Source: Rhizobium sp. 2MFCol3.1 | Lineage (GTDB): Bacteria; Pseudomonadota; Alphaproteobacteria; Rhizobiales; Rhizobiaceae | Assembly (NCBI RefSeq): GCF_000377565.1 | Contig: NZ_KB898376.1 | Location: forward strand, 1 to 64,000 | Length of the DNA: 64,000 nucleotides | Reading direction: 5' to 3' | Shown: one piece after another, positions 1 through 8,884 of the stretch | How positions within the stretch are numbered: the first letter of the stretch is position 1 | Layout of the letters: each line of letters starts with the position of its first letter | Notes under the pieces: model-generated | The model's input: the letters and a program-made list of their open reading frames with translations, nothing else | The model's database searches: none | What the model was told of the DNA's origin: nothing | Translations under genes and position numbers: made by a program

Positions 1-119
1 AGCAGTCGATGGACCTGGCTTCGACTGAGGTCGAGCCGTTCGGCTGCCTGGACGACGCTCAGACGTTCGTCACGGATCTTCTGGATGAATTCGAGGCGAT
101 GCAATTCTTTCTGCGACAT
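1..119 (-). CDS. Transposase N-terminus (ISNCY-like), partial
   Basis: The minus strand reads MSQKELHRLEFIQKIRDERL and continues into a helix-turn-helix segment (VVQAAERLDLSRSQVHRLL) before leaving the window. This resembles the N-terminal DNA-binding part of ISNCY-type transposases, where the HTH recognises the element ends. Only about 40 residues are visible, so whether the gene is complete outside the window is unknown. The heptamer gtcgcat occurs twice just upstream (about 230-262), which may belong to the element end. The family assignment rests on recall of similar openings, not on a search. Confidence 0.6.
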   Translation of the reverse strand, partial: MSQKELHRLEFIQKIRDERLSVVQAAERLDLSRSQVHRL

Positions 120-607
120 GGTGATCAAAAAGGACATGACGACTCCGACCGCTCATGGTCTCGACCAGACTGAAGATCGTCATCCTTGCTCCCAACGTTG
201 GCTTTGACCAGTGCGTCGAGAGGCGAGACTGTCGCATCTCTAACTGGCCCAACTGTCGCATTACTAAATAGCCCTTACAATCAAAAATCGCATAATCAAC
301 ATTATGGAACTAACATGCAGTTTGCGGGCTGTTGCGTTTCGGCCTGGATGTTATCGTAACTGTCGCGTCCAACGGAACAAGCTACGGGCGAACGATTGAT
401 TGGATTCGTCCAGCCAATGCTCGCCCGAGTTCTTTATCTTCGGTGACAGATTTCTGCATCAAGTCATTGCAATGATGATGTCATCGACGCCGCGTCGTTG
501 ATCATCTTCCAGCCGCTTGACGTTCGATGGCACACACATTTCATCGCGACCGACAACCTTTTCCGATACCGCGCGTTTCCTGAGACACGACCCATCAGGA
601 TGCCCTC
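120..607. other. Intergenic, probable IS end
   Basis: No convincing gene is present. The first 150 bases contain repeated gtcgcat words upstream of the partial transposase and may include the terminal repeat of that element. The rest is the upstream region of the DUF1206 gene; I found no GGAAC/GTT promoter pair with correct spacing here. Confidence 0.4.
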
Positions 608-1420
608 ATGCCCCGCAAACCCAACTTCGAACTTCTCGCCCGGTCAGGCTACGCCGCTCGCGGGATCGTCTTTCTCCTTGTTGCCGGGCTCGCGCTTCTA
701 TCGGGAGTAGCCGGAGGTAAGGCAGACACGAAGTCGGCGGTTTCCACATTGCTCGAGCAACCGTTCGGTCGTGTCTGGGTCGGTCTCATAGGTCTTGGAC
801 TTCTCGGCTTCGTTGCCTGGCGCTTGGCGCAGTCACTCGCGGACAGCGACGGTCACGGCACGGATCGGAAAGCCATCGTGATCAGAGCGGCGATGCTCGG
901 CAGCGCCATCACTTATCTCGGGCTCGCTGGCTACGCGCTTGGCCACGCAATTGGCGGCGCAGGCGGTAGCGAAGGCTCCGGTGAGAAAGGCCTCGCCCAA
1001 TGGGTCATGTCGCAGCCGTTCGGATCCTATATCGCCATCTTGATCGGCATCGGCTTCATCGTTGGTGGCGTGGTGACATCGGCTAAGGGCCTGACGCGAA
1101 AATTCGAGAAGTACCTGCGGCTGCCGGATGCCAAAGGTGTCGTAGGTATGGTCTGCATCTATGGCCTGGTGGCGCGTGGCGTCGTCTTCGCGATCACTGG
1201 TGTGCTTTTCGCGTATGCTGGCTTCACAGTCGATCCCGAGCAGGCCGGGAGCATCTCAGAGGCCTTGTCATGGCTGAGGCAGCTACCGTTCGGATCTATC
1301 CTCTATGTGGTCGTCGCAGTTGGCTTGGCGGCTTTCGGCATCTACAATCTTGTTGAGGCCCGATACCGGATCGTGCGAGGGCCATCGGTCGGTGATGTCA
1401 AACGCGCGCTGCCAGTTTGA
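608..1420 (+). CDS. DUF1206 family membrane protein
   Basis: The 270-residue product has six hydrophobic segments arranged as three repeated two-helix units, the layout of DUF1206. The unit signature of a Gly-Tyr or Val followed by ALA-ARG-GLY (for example GYAARGIVF near residue 15 and GLVARGVVF near residue 185) is clear. It is an inner-membrane protein of unknown function that in rhizobia often accompanies stress genes. The ATG at 608 directly precedes the first repeat. The SDR gene follows after about 50 bases on the same strand, so co-transcription is plausible. Confidence 0.85.
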   Translation: MPRKPNFELLARSGYAARGIVFLLVAGLALLSGVAGGKADTKSAVSTLLEQPFGRVWVGLIGLGLLGFVAWRLAQSLADSDGHGTDRKAIVIRAAMLGSAITYLGLAGYALGHAIGGAGGSEGSGEKGLAQWVMSQPFGSYIAILIGIGFIVGGVVTSAKGLTRKFEKYLRLPDAKGVVGMVCIYGLVARGVVFAITGVLFAYAGFTVDPEQAGSISEALSWLRQLPFGSILYVVVAVGLAAFGIYNLVEARYRIVRGPSVGDVKRALPV

Positions 1421-1469
1421 GGCATCCGAAGCTTCGGCCCCTGAAGAATTCGTCGGAGAGGTACAAGCG

Positions 1470-2201
1470 ATGTCGGAGGGTAGAACCATCGAAGCCGAGC
1501 GGGGGTCCCCTCACCTCCGATCCCTGCCCCATGGTTTCCGAGCGGTCGTCATTGGCGCGAGCGGAGGAATTGGCGGCGCTCTATGTTCTCGCTTGGAGCA
1601 GGATCCCAACCTCGGCGAACTGCTGGCGTTGTCCCGCAGTGGCGACAGCTTTGATCTTCTCGATGAAAGCAGCATTGTCGACAGAGCAAGACGTTTCTCT
1701 CAAAAACCAGTTCACCTGCTGATATGTGCGACCGGAATGCTCACGACCGACGGGCATCCGCCAGAGAAGTCGCTTCGACAGATAGATCCGGAGATCATGC
1801 TTTCGCAGTTCCGGGTCAATGCGGTCGGCCCGGCGTTGGTCGCCAAACATTTCCTTCCACTGCTAGATCGCAAGTCTAGGGCGGTGGCCGCTTTTCTTTC
1901 CGCGCGCGTGGGTTCGATCAGCGACAATCGCCTGGGGGGCTGGATTTCGTACAGGGCCTCGAAAGCGGCCCTCAACCAGATCGTCCGGACGGCTTCGATT
2001 GAGGTTGCTAGGACACACCCCGAGGCTGTTGTCGCCGCGGTGCATCCCGGAACCGTCAGAACAACGCTCTCAGCCCCCTACTCGGCGGGTCACCTCACTA
2101 TGAGCCCGCAGGATGCCGCATCTTCGATCCTGAGTGCACTAGACGGGGTCAGGGAAACCGGTACGTTCATCGCTTATGACGGAAGTACCGTTGAGTGGTG
2201 A
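1470..2201 (+). CDS. SDR family oxidoreductase, C-factor-like
   Basis: This short-chain dehydrogenase of 243 residues has the nucleotide-binding glycine motif GASGGIGG near its N-terminus, and the YxxxK pair in SYRASKAALNQ. Length and C-terminal layout (HPGTVRT, then a short tail) fit the C-factor/CsgA-like branch, whose substrates are mostly unknown. The reading frame is open further upstream, but the ATG at 1470 is preceded by GGAGAGG at 1455-1461, so I chose it. An upstream ATG at 1395 would overlap the end of the DUF1206 gene and has no comparable ribosome binding site. Confidence 0.8.
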   Translation: MSEGRTIEAERGSPHLRSLPHGFRAVVIGASGGIGGALCSRLEQDPNLGELLALSRSGDSFDLLDESSIVDRARRFSQKPVHLLICATGMLTTDGHPPEKSLRQIDPEIMLSQFRVNAVGPALVAKHFLPLLDRKSRAVAAFLSARVGSISDNRLGGWISYRASKAALNQIVRTASIEVARTHPEAVVAAVHPGTVRTTLSAPYSAGHLTMSPQDAASSILSALDGVRETGTFIAYDGSTVEW

Positions 2202-2208
2202 GGAACCC

Positions 2209-2505
2209 TCACCGGAGCGAGGGACCCTGTGAAAGCCAGGTCGCACTCTCGATGAGGTCGTCCCATCGTCCACTCGCGGCTGTTTCCGCGAGACGTTGCT
2301 CCAGTGCATCAATTTCCAGGTCCGGAGCCTCCTCGACCAGGTTTGCGATCTCCTCCGGCCAGTCAAAGCGCGCTGCCAGACCGCGGAGCCGATCTCGGGT
2401 GTACTCCGCCTTGTCGCTTGCCAGGATGAAGTAGCCCAAATCCATAGCTCGATCATGGGCCTCGAAAATCCTCAATGCGTCGTCATTGGTATAGAAAGCT
2501 CTCAT
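2209..2505 (-). CDS. Hypothetical protein, 98 residues
   Basis: A small acidic protein beginning MRAFYTNDDALRIFEAHDRA with no family I recognise. It has no membrane segment or cysteines. The frame is open to 2559, but the ATG at 2505 has AAGGA eight bases upstream, so the shorter form is preferred. It converges tail-to-tail with the SDR gene, only 7 bases apart. Codon use and a clean Shine-Dalgarno sequence argue that it is real. Confidence 0.55.
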   Translation of the reverse strand: MRAFYTNDDALRIFEAHDRAMDLGYFILASDKAEYTRDRLRGLAARFDWPEEIANLVEEAPDLEIDALEQRLAETAASGRWDDLIESATWLSQGPSLR

Positions 2506-2674
2506 TTGCTCCATCCTTCGTGACCAGCTGAGCTTTTCTGGTGCGCTTGAAAGACACAACCTTCCGGTAACCCTTCCGCGAACTCTGCAGCTCCGGAGCT
2601 AGATTCCTCGTTGTCAGAGCCTGCGAGCGCGTGCGAGACCGCCGCCAGGATATTTCTTCGGATGGTCGGTATCG

Positions 2675-3493
2675 ATGAAGCAAAGTCCAATGGCAGTTGC
2701 AGCGAAGAAGACAGGTTCCGCGTCCACCGTCTGGACTGAGCAAGAGCGGCTTCAAACTCTGCGCGGTTACGGCTCCAATCGTGATGGTGTAGACGCAGAC
2801 CTGGAAGAGATTGCTCGTTTCGCCACCGAGTCCTTCAAAGCACCAGTATCTGCCATCATACTTTTCGAATACGATCGGCAGGTTTTTAAAGCGGCCTTCG
2901 GCGTCTCAGCCAGACCAACTGCAGTGAAATCGGACCACGTAAGTGCTCTACTGGCGGGCGACATCGTCATTCCGGACGTGTCCAATGATTCCAGATTTGA
3001 TTTCACTCCCATCTTGAGCAAAGAGCCGGGTCTGCGATCTTACGCTGGTGTCGTATTGAGGGCGCCGGACGGAATGCCGATCGGCACTCTCTGTGTATTT
3101 GACCATCAGGCTCGCGATTTCACCGAGGCGCAGCTAGAATTGCTTGGGTTCCTTGCCAACCAGACAATGAGACTGCTCGAGCGCCAACGAGCGAACGAAG
3201 GTTTGGAGAACGAGTTGGCGGAGGTAAGGCAGAGCAGGCTTCTCATGAGGAAGTTCGAGCAGCTGATCACCCAAGCTCCGGGCTTTATCGCGATTGTCGA
3301 CACGCAAGGCTACGTTTCTTACCTCAACGGATTTGCCAGGAATGTCGTTGGGCTCAAGCCAGACGAGAGTATTCCGCCAGGCGTCGAGTTCTTCATGGCG
3401 CCCGATGAGCGCGGCACGTTTCACGATGATCTGATGCCGCTCATTCGCTCGGGCGAACGACGATGGCAGCATTGCCGCCTGCGTTTAGCTTGA
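2675..3493 (+). pseudogene. GAF-PAS sensor protein, truncated at 3' end
   Basis: Residues of about 30-165 form a GAF domain (DLEEIARFATESFKAPVSAI, then GMPIGTLCVFDHQ), followed by a short coiled coil and a PAS domain beginning FEQLITQAPGFIAIVDTQGY. The coding sequence should continue through the PAS into an output domain such as a histidine kinase or cyclase. Instead, at about 3465-3480 the homology stops and the sequence becomes antisense to a filamentous haemagglutinin fragment, so the last eight or so residues are foreign. I infer a recombination breakpoint. It could still yield a GAF-PAS protein without an output domain. Confidence 0.7.
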
Positions 3494-3800
3494 TGTTGCC
3501 CGATGCGGAGAGTTCCGAGGCGACGGTTGTCTCATCATAGCTTTCTTGATGGGACGTTTTCTTGGAGAGAAAGCCCTTCTTCTGGCTATCAACGTCGGTT
3601 GTCGCGGTATCATGGCCGGATGCGATCAGAAGATCGCCACCGGTCGTCATGCTCAGGTCGGCACTGTGGTTGTCATCGCCGGCCTGCAGCTTCGACGCCG
3701 AGACCAAAGTGTCACCACCCGAGTTCGTCGCTATACCATCCCCGCCAGAGATCGAAGAACCGGTTGTCGTTTCGCTTCCGAAATGTCCCTGGAGCTTTGT
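3468..3800 (-). pseudogene. Filamentous haemagglutinin (fhaB-like) fragment
   Basis: The minus strand encodes TTGGDLLIASGHDTATTDVD, then KKGFLSKKTSHQESYDETTV and SASGNIKLNAGGNAAI, the low-complexity beta-helical repeat style of large two-partner-secretion exoproteins (FhaB or CdiA). Full-length proteins exceed a thousand residues; here about 110 survive with no start, no secretion domain and no partner transporter. The fragment abuts the truncated GAF-PAS gene on one side and an xthA tail on the other. It is a relic, and its presence suggests a contact-dependent system once existed in this lineage or in a donor. Confidence 0.65.
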
Positions 3801-3849
3801 GCGGCCCGACTTCCATGACGCGTCGGTCTCGGAGGTGTTGTGCCTATAA

Positions 3850-3936
3850 CAGACCGGCGGCGTCGACAAGGTCCCGCGTGAATGGTACCACACCACCGAC
3901 CATGCTCCGGTCTGGATTGAACTGGACGACGGATAG
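3850..3936 (+). pseudogene. Exodeoxyribonuclease III C-terminal fragment (xthA-like)
   Basis: A stop-bounded segment reads GGVDKVPREWYHTTDHAPVW followed by IELDDG and a stop. The TTDHAPVW stretch matches the conserved SDHAPV motif at the C-terminus of exonuclease III, which holds catalytic Asp and His residues. An in-frame stop just upstream (3847-3849) means only about 29 residues remain. It lies in the opposite orientation to the overlapping fhaB debris. I consider it a gene remnant. Confidence 0.55.
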
Positions 3937-4029
3937 CATATCTCAAGAATGTACCGCTTCGGTCGCTTCCAGGCGCACCACCCTTGACGATGTCCGATGG
4001 CGAGTCACAGAAGTGCCGGTGTCCTGGGA

Positions 4030-4557
4030 TTAAAGAAGACCCTTCGCCCGCAAACCGGCCGCGAAGGTGATGAGCGGCATCACGAGAGTCAGCGGCTTGT
4101 CCTTCAGCGGTTCGGCGCCATAGGAGGCGTACCAGTTGGCTGCGCGCTCGCCTTTGGCATCGATGATCAGTAGAAGTCCCCCGCCCTCTCCTGCAAGTCT
4201 GAGGCAGCGGAGCGCTGCGGCGGCTAGGAGCAGGCCTCCCAGTCCCTGCCCGGCAACCGCGCGGTCGGCAGCCAGTCGTGCAAGCTTGAAGCCCGGCACC
4301 TCATGGCGGGCAAGACCGCGTGTCATTGCATCGGGCACAGCTGCGTGCTCAACTGCTGAAGGCGCGATTGTATAGAACCCAAAAATGCGGTCGGGTACTG
4401 CGTCATCGATGGCACAGAAGGTCTTTGAGGCATTCTGCTCATGGCTTTGTCGGGCAAAACGGAGCAGGAACTCGTTCATCTGAGCGTCGCCGCAATCGAA
4501 CTCCGCCCGACCGTGAGACTTGGCGATCGGCTCCTCATGCCATGCAGGTAAACTCAT
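4030..4557 (-). CDS. GNAT acetyltransferase toxin (TacT-like)
   Basis: A 175-residue GNAT protein with the acetyl-CoA loop in AVAGQGLGGLLLAAALRCL and the pattern FGFYTIAPSAVEHA typical of TacT-type toxins. These acetylate the amino group of charged tRNAs and block translation. Its start overlaps the stop of the DUF1778 gene by 4 bases, the usual antitoxin-toxin arrangement, which makes the toxin assignment much stronger than the fold alone. Length matches the family (about 165-175). Confidence 0.85.
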   Translation of the reverse strand: MSLPAWHEEPIAKSHGRAEFDCGDAQMNEFLLRFARQSHEQNASKTFCAIDDAVPDRIFGFYTIAPSAVEHAAVPDAMTRGLARHEVPGFKLARLAADRAVAGQGLGGLLLAAAALRCLRLAGEGGGLLLIIDAKGERAANWYASYGAEPLKDKPLTLVMPLITFAAGLRAKGLL

Positions 4558-4832
4558 AGGCTGTCAGGCAAACCGGCAATCGCCGCGCGCAGCTTGGCGT
4601 TGGGTTTGGGCGGATTTTCCAGAAGCTCAAGAATGCGAAGATGATCGCGCTTTGACACTTTGATCGTTTCGGCCTCTTCGATCACAGCCTCCGCTTCTCG
4701 CAGTGCGGATTCGGTTACGAAATTCGTCAGATCGGTATTACGAAGTGCTGCTGCGCGCACGAGCTTAGCCTTGGCCGTGGCAGGAACCCTCAAACTCATA
4801 CGCTCACTGTTCTCGTTCGCTATACTCGGCAT
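4554..4832 (-). CDS. DUF1778 antitoxin (TacA-like)
   Basis: A 92-residue protein starting MPSIANENSERMSLRVPATA, a ribbon-helix-helix DNA-binding segment characteristic of DUF1778 antitoxins, followed by an acidic and proline-containing C-terminal tail that wraps the partner GNAT toxin. The ATG at 4832 is preceded by GGAGG with good spacing; the ATG at 4844 lacks one. Like other TacA proteins it probably represses its own operon; the AT-rich stretch at about 4845-4865 is a candidate operator. Confidence 0.85.
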   Translation of the reverse strand: MPSIANENSERMSLRVPATAKAKLVRAAALRNTDLTNFVTESALREAEAVIEEAETIKVSKRDHLRILELLENPPKPNAKLRAAIAGLPDSL

Positions 4833-5517
4833 GTCGCCCTCCATCTATCAATCGAATATAAGCGAAACTCCTCTCGGCGTCAACGGTGTGCGTCTTCAAG
4901 GCGTACAGGCAAATGCGCGCGCTTCTATATCCTATTGGCTTGTTGCCTCAAGGCTTGGCGGCAATCACCGGACGGCATTATTGGTTTGAGCGATTGCGGC
5001 GGCCGGCCTTTTGCAAGGTTTTCGCCGCCGCGGCCTAATTCCAATCATATATGCAGGTGGTGGCCGGCGGCGGCATTGGCGTGGACGCGGCGACCCTCCA
5101 ACCTATCGGCCTAATTGCCAGCAGGTGCTCTCACCACGAGGTTAATCAAGCCATACGTCTGGCAGTACACGTTAGCAGGTTTCCTGTCTTCGCAAGGGCG
5201 AAATCGTTGGTGACGTCCCCCGACAACGCTTGATAACGGCTTTGCGCCGGTTGTTGGCGAACCGTTGCAGTACTTGTGAGGAAGGCTGGTGATGGCAGGT
5301 CGATGGCCCCTCTCTTAGAAGTAGGCCTATAATCGATTTGGTCAAAGACGATCACGTTGATCGTGCCCCGTAGCGTGGTGTAGGTCGACGGTAGCGAAGC
5401 CGCTCGCGAGCGTGCCCTCAGCGCGCGGTAGCGAGTGAGCGGGCTTTGCGGGCGGTCATCGATAATCTCCGGTATGGTTGGGTTGCTGACACTCAACCAG
5501 ATACGAAGGATACATCG
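4833..5517. other. Intergenic with probable IS256-type element edge
   Basis: No gene is supported. An open frame on the minus strand (5146-5496) gives a protein I cannot place and that has no ribosome binding site. The last 80 bases before 5518 are probably the leader and terminal-repeat region of the IS256-type remnant that follows. Confidence 0.35.
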
Positions 5518-5793
5518 ATGACCAATGACATAATGGACCTACGCGAGCTTGTGGAGAAGACCCCGGACGCGGATATTCTGCGCGACATGATCGGTTTTGC
5601 TGTTGAGCGACTGATGGAATTGGAAGTTAGCGCTGCAACTGGCGCGGCCCACGGTGAGAAGAGTCCATCGCGATTGGCTCAGCGCAACGGTTATCGCGAC
5701 CGTGACTGGGAGACGCGTGCAGGTACGGTAGAGCTGCGTTCCCAAAGCTGCGTAAAGGGTCTTACTTCCCAACCTTCATCATGGATGGACTGA
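5518..5793 (+). pseudogene. IS256 family transposase, N-terminal remnant
   Basis: The ATG at 5518 opens MTNDIMDLRELVEKTPDADI and continues through RLMELEVSAATGAAHGEKSP, RLAQRNGYRDRDWETRAGTV, the typical start of IS256/ISRm-type mutator transposases. After ELR the expected sequence IPKLRKGSYFP is found only by shifting frame (about 5735-5780), and the DDE catalytic domain is absent. About 90 of roughly 400 residues remain, so the element is dead. Confidence 0.8.
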
Positions 5794-6147
5794 AAATCAC
5801 ACCGCCGCGCAGACGTCAACGAACGGACCCTATCGCTACCTTTTGATATTTGCCTTTTTACCACCGATTCCAGTGAACTCCCTTTCCTCACTCCATGAGA
5901 TCAAACCATTCCCCACAATAGCGCTCCTGGTCGCGACGCGGTGGACGTTGTAGGTGACGGTCCTCGAACGACACAGAGTGGCTTCTGGCGCAACGCATAA
6001 GCCGTCTGCAGAACTCAATTGCTCTTCCCAGCTCAAGCGAAGTCCGCTGGACAAGTCGGCACGACACGGCAAATGTTCGGAATTAGGTAGCAACGGCCAC
6101 CTGCCTACAGATGTGCGGACCACACCCTGCCCCACTCGTGCGCTAGG
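5794..6147. other. Intergenic, no feature
   Basis: Nothing convincing was found between the IS256 remnant and the nucleotidyltransferase gene; short open frames here lack ribosome binding sites and family features. Confidence 0.4.
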
Positions 6148-6963
6148 TTAAGCTTGATCCCCCCAGCGACTGCCTGCTTCAGGCAAATCTAGCATCACTT
6201 CAGGCTCGGAAGTTGCTTTTCGATATCCGACCCCAGGGGCGCTGAGGTCATAGACCTCCAACGGAACGCCGGAAATGTCTGTGGCCAAAATCCCTACGAG
6301 TTCTGGGGGCGCATTGCGCAGGTAGTTCTCCGCGTGATCAAGAGCAATAATAAGCTCGTCGCGGATCATCGCGGCAGTCCAATCAGAAGGTAGGCCACGA
6401 ACCGTCGTGTAGTCCTCATTCGTGACGGACAACGCTTTACGACGAATCTCATCGACTATACGCAGTGGCGAGAAGTAGGGAGGCTTACCTGCTGCGGCCA
6501 TGATTACTGGCCCCAACGGGCACATGTGGTTTTCGATCATCAGCAGATCGACATAGTCCCGAGCCTTCGTCCGCGTAGACGCGGCAATCACCTTGTTCAC
6601 TGCAAGATCCGACGGGTGTAGGCGCGATCCCCACTCATCATCCCTGACCAGCGGGAAGAAGCGTGTCCGGGTCTCGCTCATCCATTGAACAAGGGTGCGT
6701 TCTCCGTCGCGAACTACACTCGCCTCAACGCAACCGTAAATGTTGACTTCAATCGATACTACGAAGCCATCAGCCTCTAATTTCGCGATGTCAGTACCCG
6801 CCGAGACGCCAATTTCCTCGTCGGTATCATGAAAGATGTCAATGTCATCGGACATCCGTGGCCAATCCATGTTCAAGACCAAGCCGCCAGCAACGTAACT
6901 GGTGTCAGACCTGTTTCCGGCGATGGAGGCCATGATTTCTTTCTGGATCCGCGTTAGTGCCAT
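6148..6963 (-). CDS. Nucleotidyltransferase-fold protein, AbiEii-like toxin candidate
   Basis: Near the N-terminus the 271-residue product has YVAGGLVLNMDWPRMSDDID followed by IFHD. This matches the nucleotidyltransferase pattern of a glycine pair, then a DxD pair that binds metal and NTP, with helix RTKARDYVDLLMI downstream as in AbiEii-type proteins, which modify tRNA or other targets. Its start codon overlaps the stop of the preceding small gene by one base. The two-gene organisation fits AbiE-like toxin-antitoxin or abortive-infection pairs, but the small partner is not a clear AbiEi. Function is inferred. Confidence 0.65.
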   Translation of the reverse strand: MALTRIQKEIMASIAGNRSDTSYVAGGLVLNMDWPRMSDDIDIFHDTDEEIGVSAGTDIAKLEADGFVVSIEVNIYGCVEASVVRDGERTLVQWMSETRTRFFPLVRDDEWGSRLHPSDLAVNKVIAASTRTKARDYVDLLMIENHMCPLGPVIMAAAGKPPYFSPLRIVDEIRRKALSVTNEDYTTVRGLPSDWTAAMIRDELIIALDHAENYLRNAPPELVGILATDISGVPLEVYDLSAPGVGYRKATSEPEVMLDLPEAGSRWGDQA

Positions 6964-7304
6964 CAGCGCTCGTCTCCTAGCTGAACGATCATTCTTCGTC
7001 CCATCGCATAAGCTCTCGCATCGCCGCGCTCCATAAGGGCATTGGCGACAACTCGCACCTTCTGCTGTAGATCATTCAGCTTTTCGAGCTCGATGTTATC
7101 GAAAACTCTTAGTCCATACCTCTCGGTCGCAATCCTGATAAATTCCGCAAAACGACTCTTTTCATCCCGATGCGCGGAGCGCAATTTAGCCGCTGCACTC
7201 ACGATCTCATCTCTGCGTGCTTTCGGAACGAGAACCTCCACCCTAACAAGATCAGATGCTCCTCCAGTCTCCCGGTACTTCTTGATGCGTTCTTTGGCAG
7301 ACAT
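6963..7304 (-). CDS. Small partner of nucleotidyltransferase, antitoxin candidate
   Basis: A 113-residue basic, mostly helical protein beginning MSAKERIKKYRETGGASDLV. The opening and the segment VRVEVLVPKARRDEIVSAAA resemble ribbon-helix-helix-type DNA-binding antitoxins that use a beta strand followed by helices. It is translationally coupled to the nucleotidyltransferase gene. I do not recognise a named family. By position it is the likely antitoxin and autorepressor. Confidence 0.55.
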   Translation of the reverse strand: MSAKERIKKYRETGGASDLVRVEVLVPKARRDEIVSAAAKLRSAHRDEKSRFAEFIRIATERYGLRVFDNIELEKLNDLQQKVRVVANALMERGDARAYAMGRRMIVQLGDER

Positions 7305-7493
7305 GGTTACAACTCCTACATGCGGACAATATAGGCGTATCCCGGATACTCATCAAGTATCTATGTCTGTGGTGAAAAGCAGAAATTTCAGTCCGATTCA
7401 CCACCAGGAACGTATCACAACAAAACCCATCGACTCCTAGATGCTGCCCCTGCATGGTCTGTGACGTATTCAGGATCATACGAATACACGCTG

Positions 7494-7501
7494 ATCCGAG
7501 A
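7494..7501. repeat. Target-site duplication, left copy
   Basis: The 8 bases ATCCGAGA directly adjoin the left end of the IS66 element and recur directly outside its right end. IS66 elements generate 8-bp duplications. Confidence 0.95.
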
Positions 7502-7523
7502 GTAAGCGGCAAGCTGAGACCGT

Positions 7524-8783
7524 TCAGCGCGTGTAATTCCACGGCATGAGTGCATCGAGATCGCTGCTGGGCCAACCATTGGCTATGCGCTCGAGCGTCT
7601 GGGTGAGCCAGGCCTGCGGATCGATATTGTTCATTTTCGCTGTTTGAAGGAGCGTGGCGATTGTTGCCCAAGTCCTTCCACCGCCATCGCTGCCGGCGAA
7701 GAGGCTATTCTTCCTGGTAATTGTCTGTGGCCGGATTGCACGCTCGACTATGTTGTTGTCGAGTTCGATGCGGCCGTCGGTGAGAAAGCGCTCGAAGATG
7801 GAGCGACGCGAGGTGGCATAGCGGATCGCCTCGGCCAGCTTCGACTTGCCAGAGATCCGCGGTAGGGTCGTCTCCCAGAGGGCGAAGAGCTCCGTGACAA
7901 CCCCAGCAGATGTCGCCTGGCGCGCGGCGACACGGGCGTCAGGACTTCGCCCGCGAGCTGTTTCTTCCACCTGCCAGAGCTTCGCCATCAGTTCCACCGT
8001 CTCGGTGGCGATCTTGGAGCTGTCTGAGGCGTGGAGCTCGTAGAACCTGCGCCTGCTATGGGACCAGCAGTAGGCCAGCATCACGCCGTCATTGCCTCCG
8101 TCAGATCTGGCAAGCTTGTTATAGGCACCATGTCCGTCAACCTGCAGAATACCGCGATAGCCACTCAGATGCCGGGCGACCCGATCGCCAGCACGGCTAT
8201 CTTCGAAGCGATAGGCAACCATCGGCGGGCTACTGCCACCGAAGGGTCTATCATCGCGGGCATAAGCCCAAAGCCAGGCCGTCTTGGCCGATCCGGATCC
8301 GGGCGCGAGTGTGGGCAACGTCGTCTCGTCAGCGAAGATACGCTCAGCCTTCTTGACCTCGGCGAGGATGTAGTCGGCCAGGATATCAAGTTCAAAGCCG
8401 AGCTTACCCATCCATTGAGCCATCAGCTTCCGGTCAAGCTCGACCTTGTCGCGGGCATAGATTGCCTCCTGCCGATAGAGCGGAAGGCCATCGGCATACT
8501 TCGAGACGGCGATCTGGGCGAGAAGCGCTTCCGTCGGAATGCCCGCCTCGATAACGTGCGCGGGTGCGGCGGCCTTAATGACGCCGTCTTCATTTTTGAA
8601 GGCATACTTTGGTCGGCGTGTGACGATGACGCGGAACTTCGCCGGCACGACGTCAAGTCGCTCCGAGACGTCTTCTCCGATCAGCACCTTCTGTTTGCCG
8701 AGGTGTTCGGGCAGTTCATCCGGCTCGATCACCACTTCGACCCGTTCCAGATGCGGTGCGAAGCCTTTGCGCGGCCGCGGCAT
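7524..8783 (-). CDS. tnpC: IS66 transposase TnpC, N-terminally shortened
   Basis: The DDE transposase of the IS66 element. The catalytic core is complete: FADETTLPTL, ILQVDGHGAYNKL and DNNIVERAIRP hold the expected Asp, Asp and Glu. The protein is 419 residues versus roughly 520-550 for the family and lacks the N-terminal coiled-coil region. A stretch of only 101 bases separates it from tnpB; there an ATG begins MTPPDLQLPD in another frame, which looks like the original start followed by a deletion and frameshift. Activity is therefore doubtful even though the core is intact. Confidence 0.9.
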   Translation of the reverse strand: MPRPRKGFAPHLERVEVVIEPDELPEHLGKQKVLIGEDVSERLDVVPAKFRVIVTRRPKYAFKNEDGVIKAAAPAHVIEAGIPTEALLAQIAVSKYADGLPLYRQEAIYARDKVELDRKLMAQWMGKLGFELDILADYILAEVKKAERIFADETTLPTLAPGSGSAKTAWLWAYARDDRPFGGSSPPMVAYRFEDSRAGDRVARHLSGYRGILQVDGHGAYNKLARSDGGNDGVMLAYCWSHSRRRFYELHASDSSKIATETVELMAKLWQVEETARGRSPDARVAARQATSAGVVTELFALWETTLPRISGKSKLAEAIRYATSRRSIFERFLTDGRIELDNNIVERAIRPQTITRKNSLFAGSDGGGRTWATIATLLQTAKMNNIDPQAWLTQTLERIANGWPSSDLDALMPWNYTR

Positions 8784-8884
8784 CCGGGAGCTGCAGATCG
8801 GGCGGCGTCATGACGTCTACTAGAGCATATTTCGCTCCGATTTTCCTGCCCTTTCAGGCGGTTGATTCACTTTGCCGCAGGCAT

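Noticed and set aside
5146..5496. 116-codon minus-strand frame next to the IS256 remnant
   Set aside because: No recognisable domain and no ribosome binding site; it runs into what is probably the IS256 leader.
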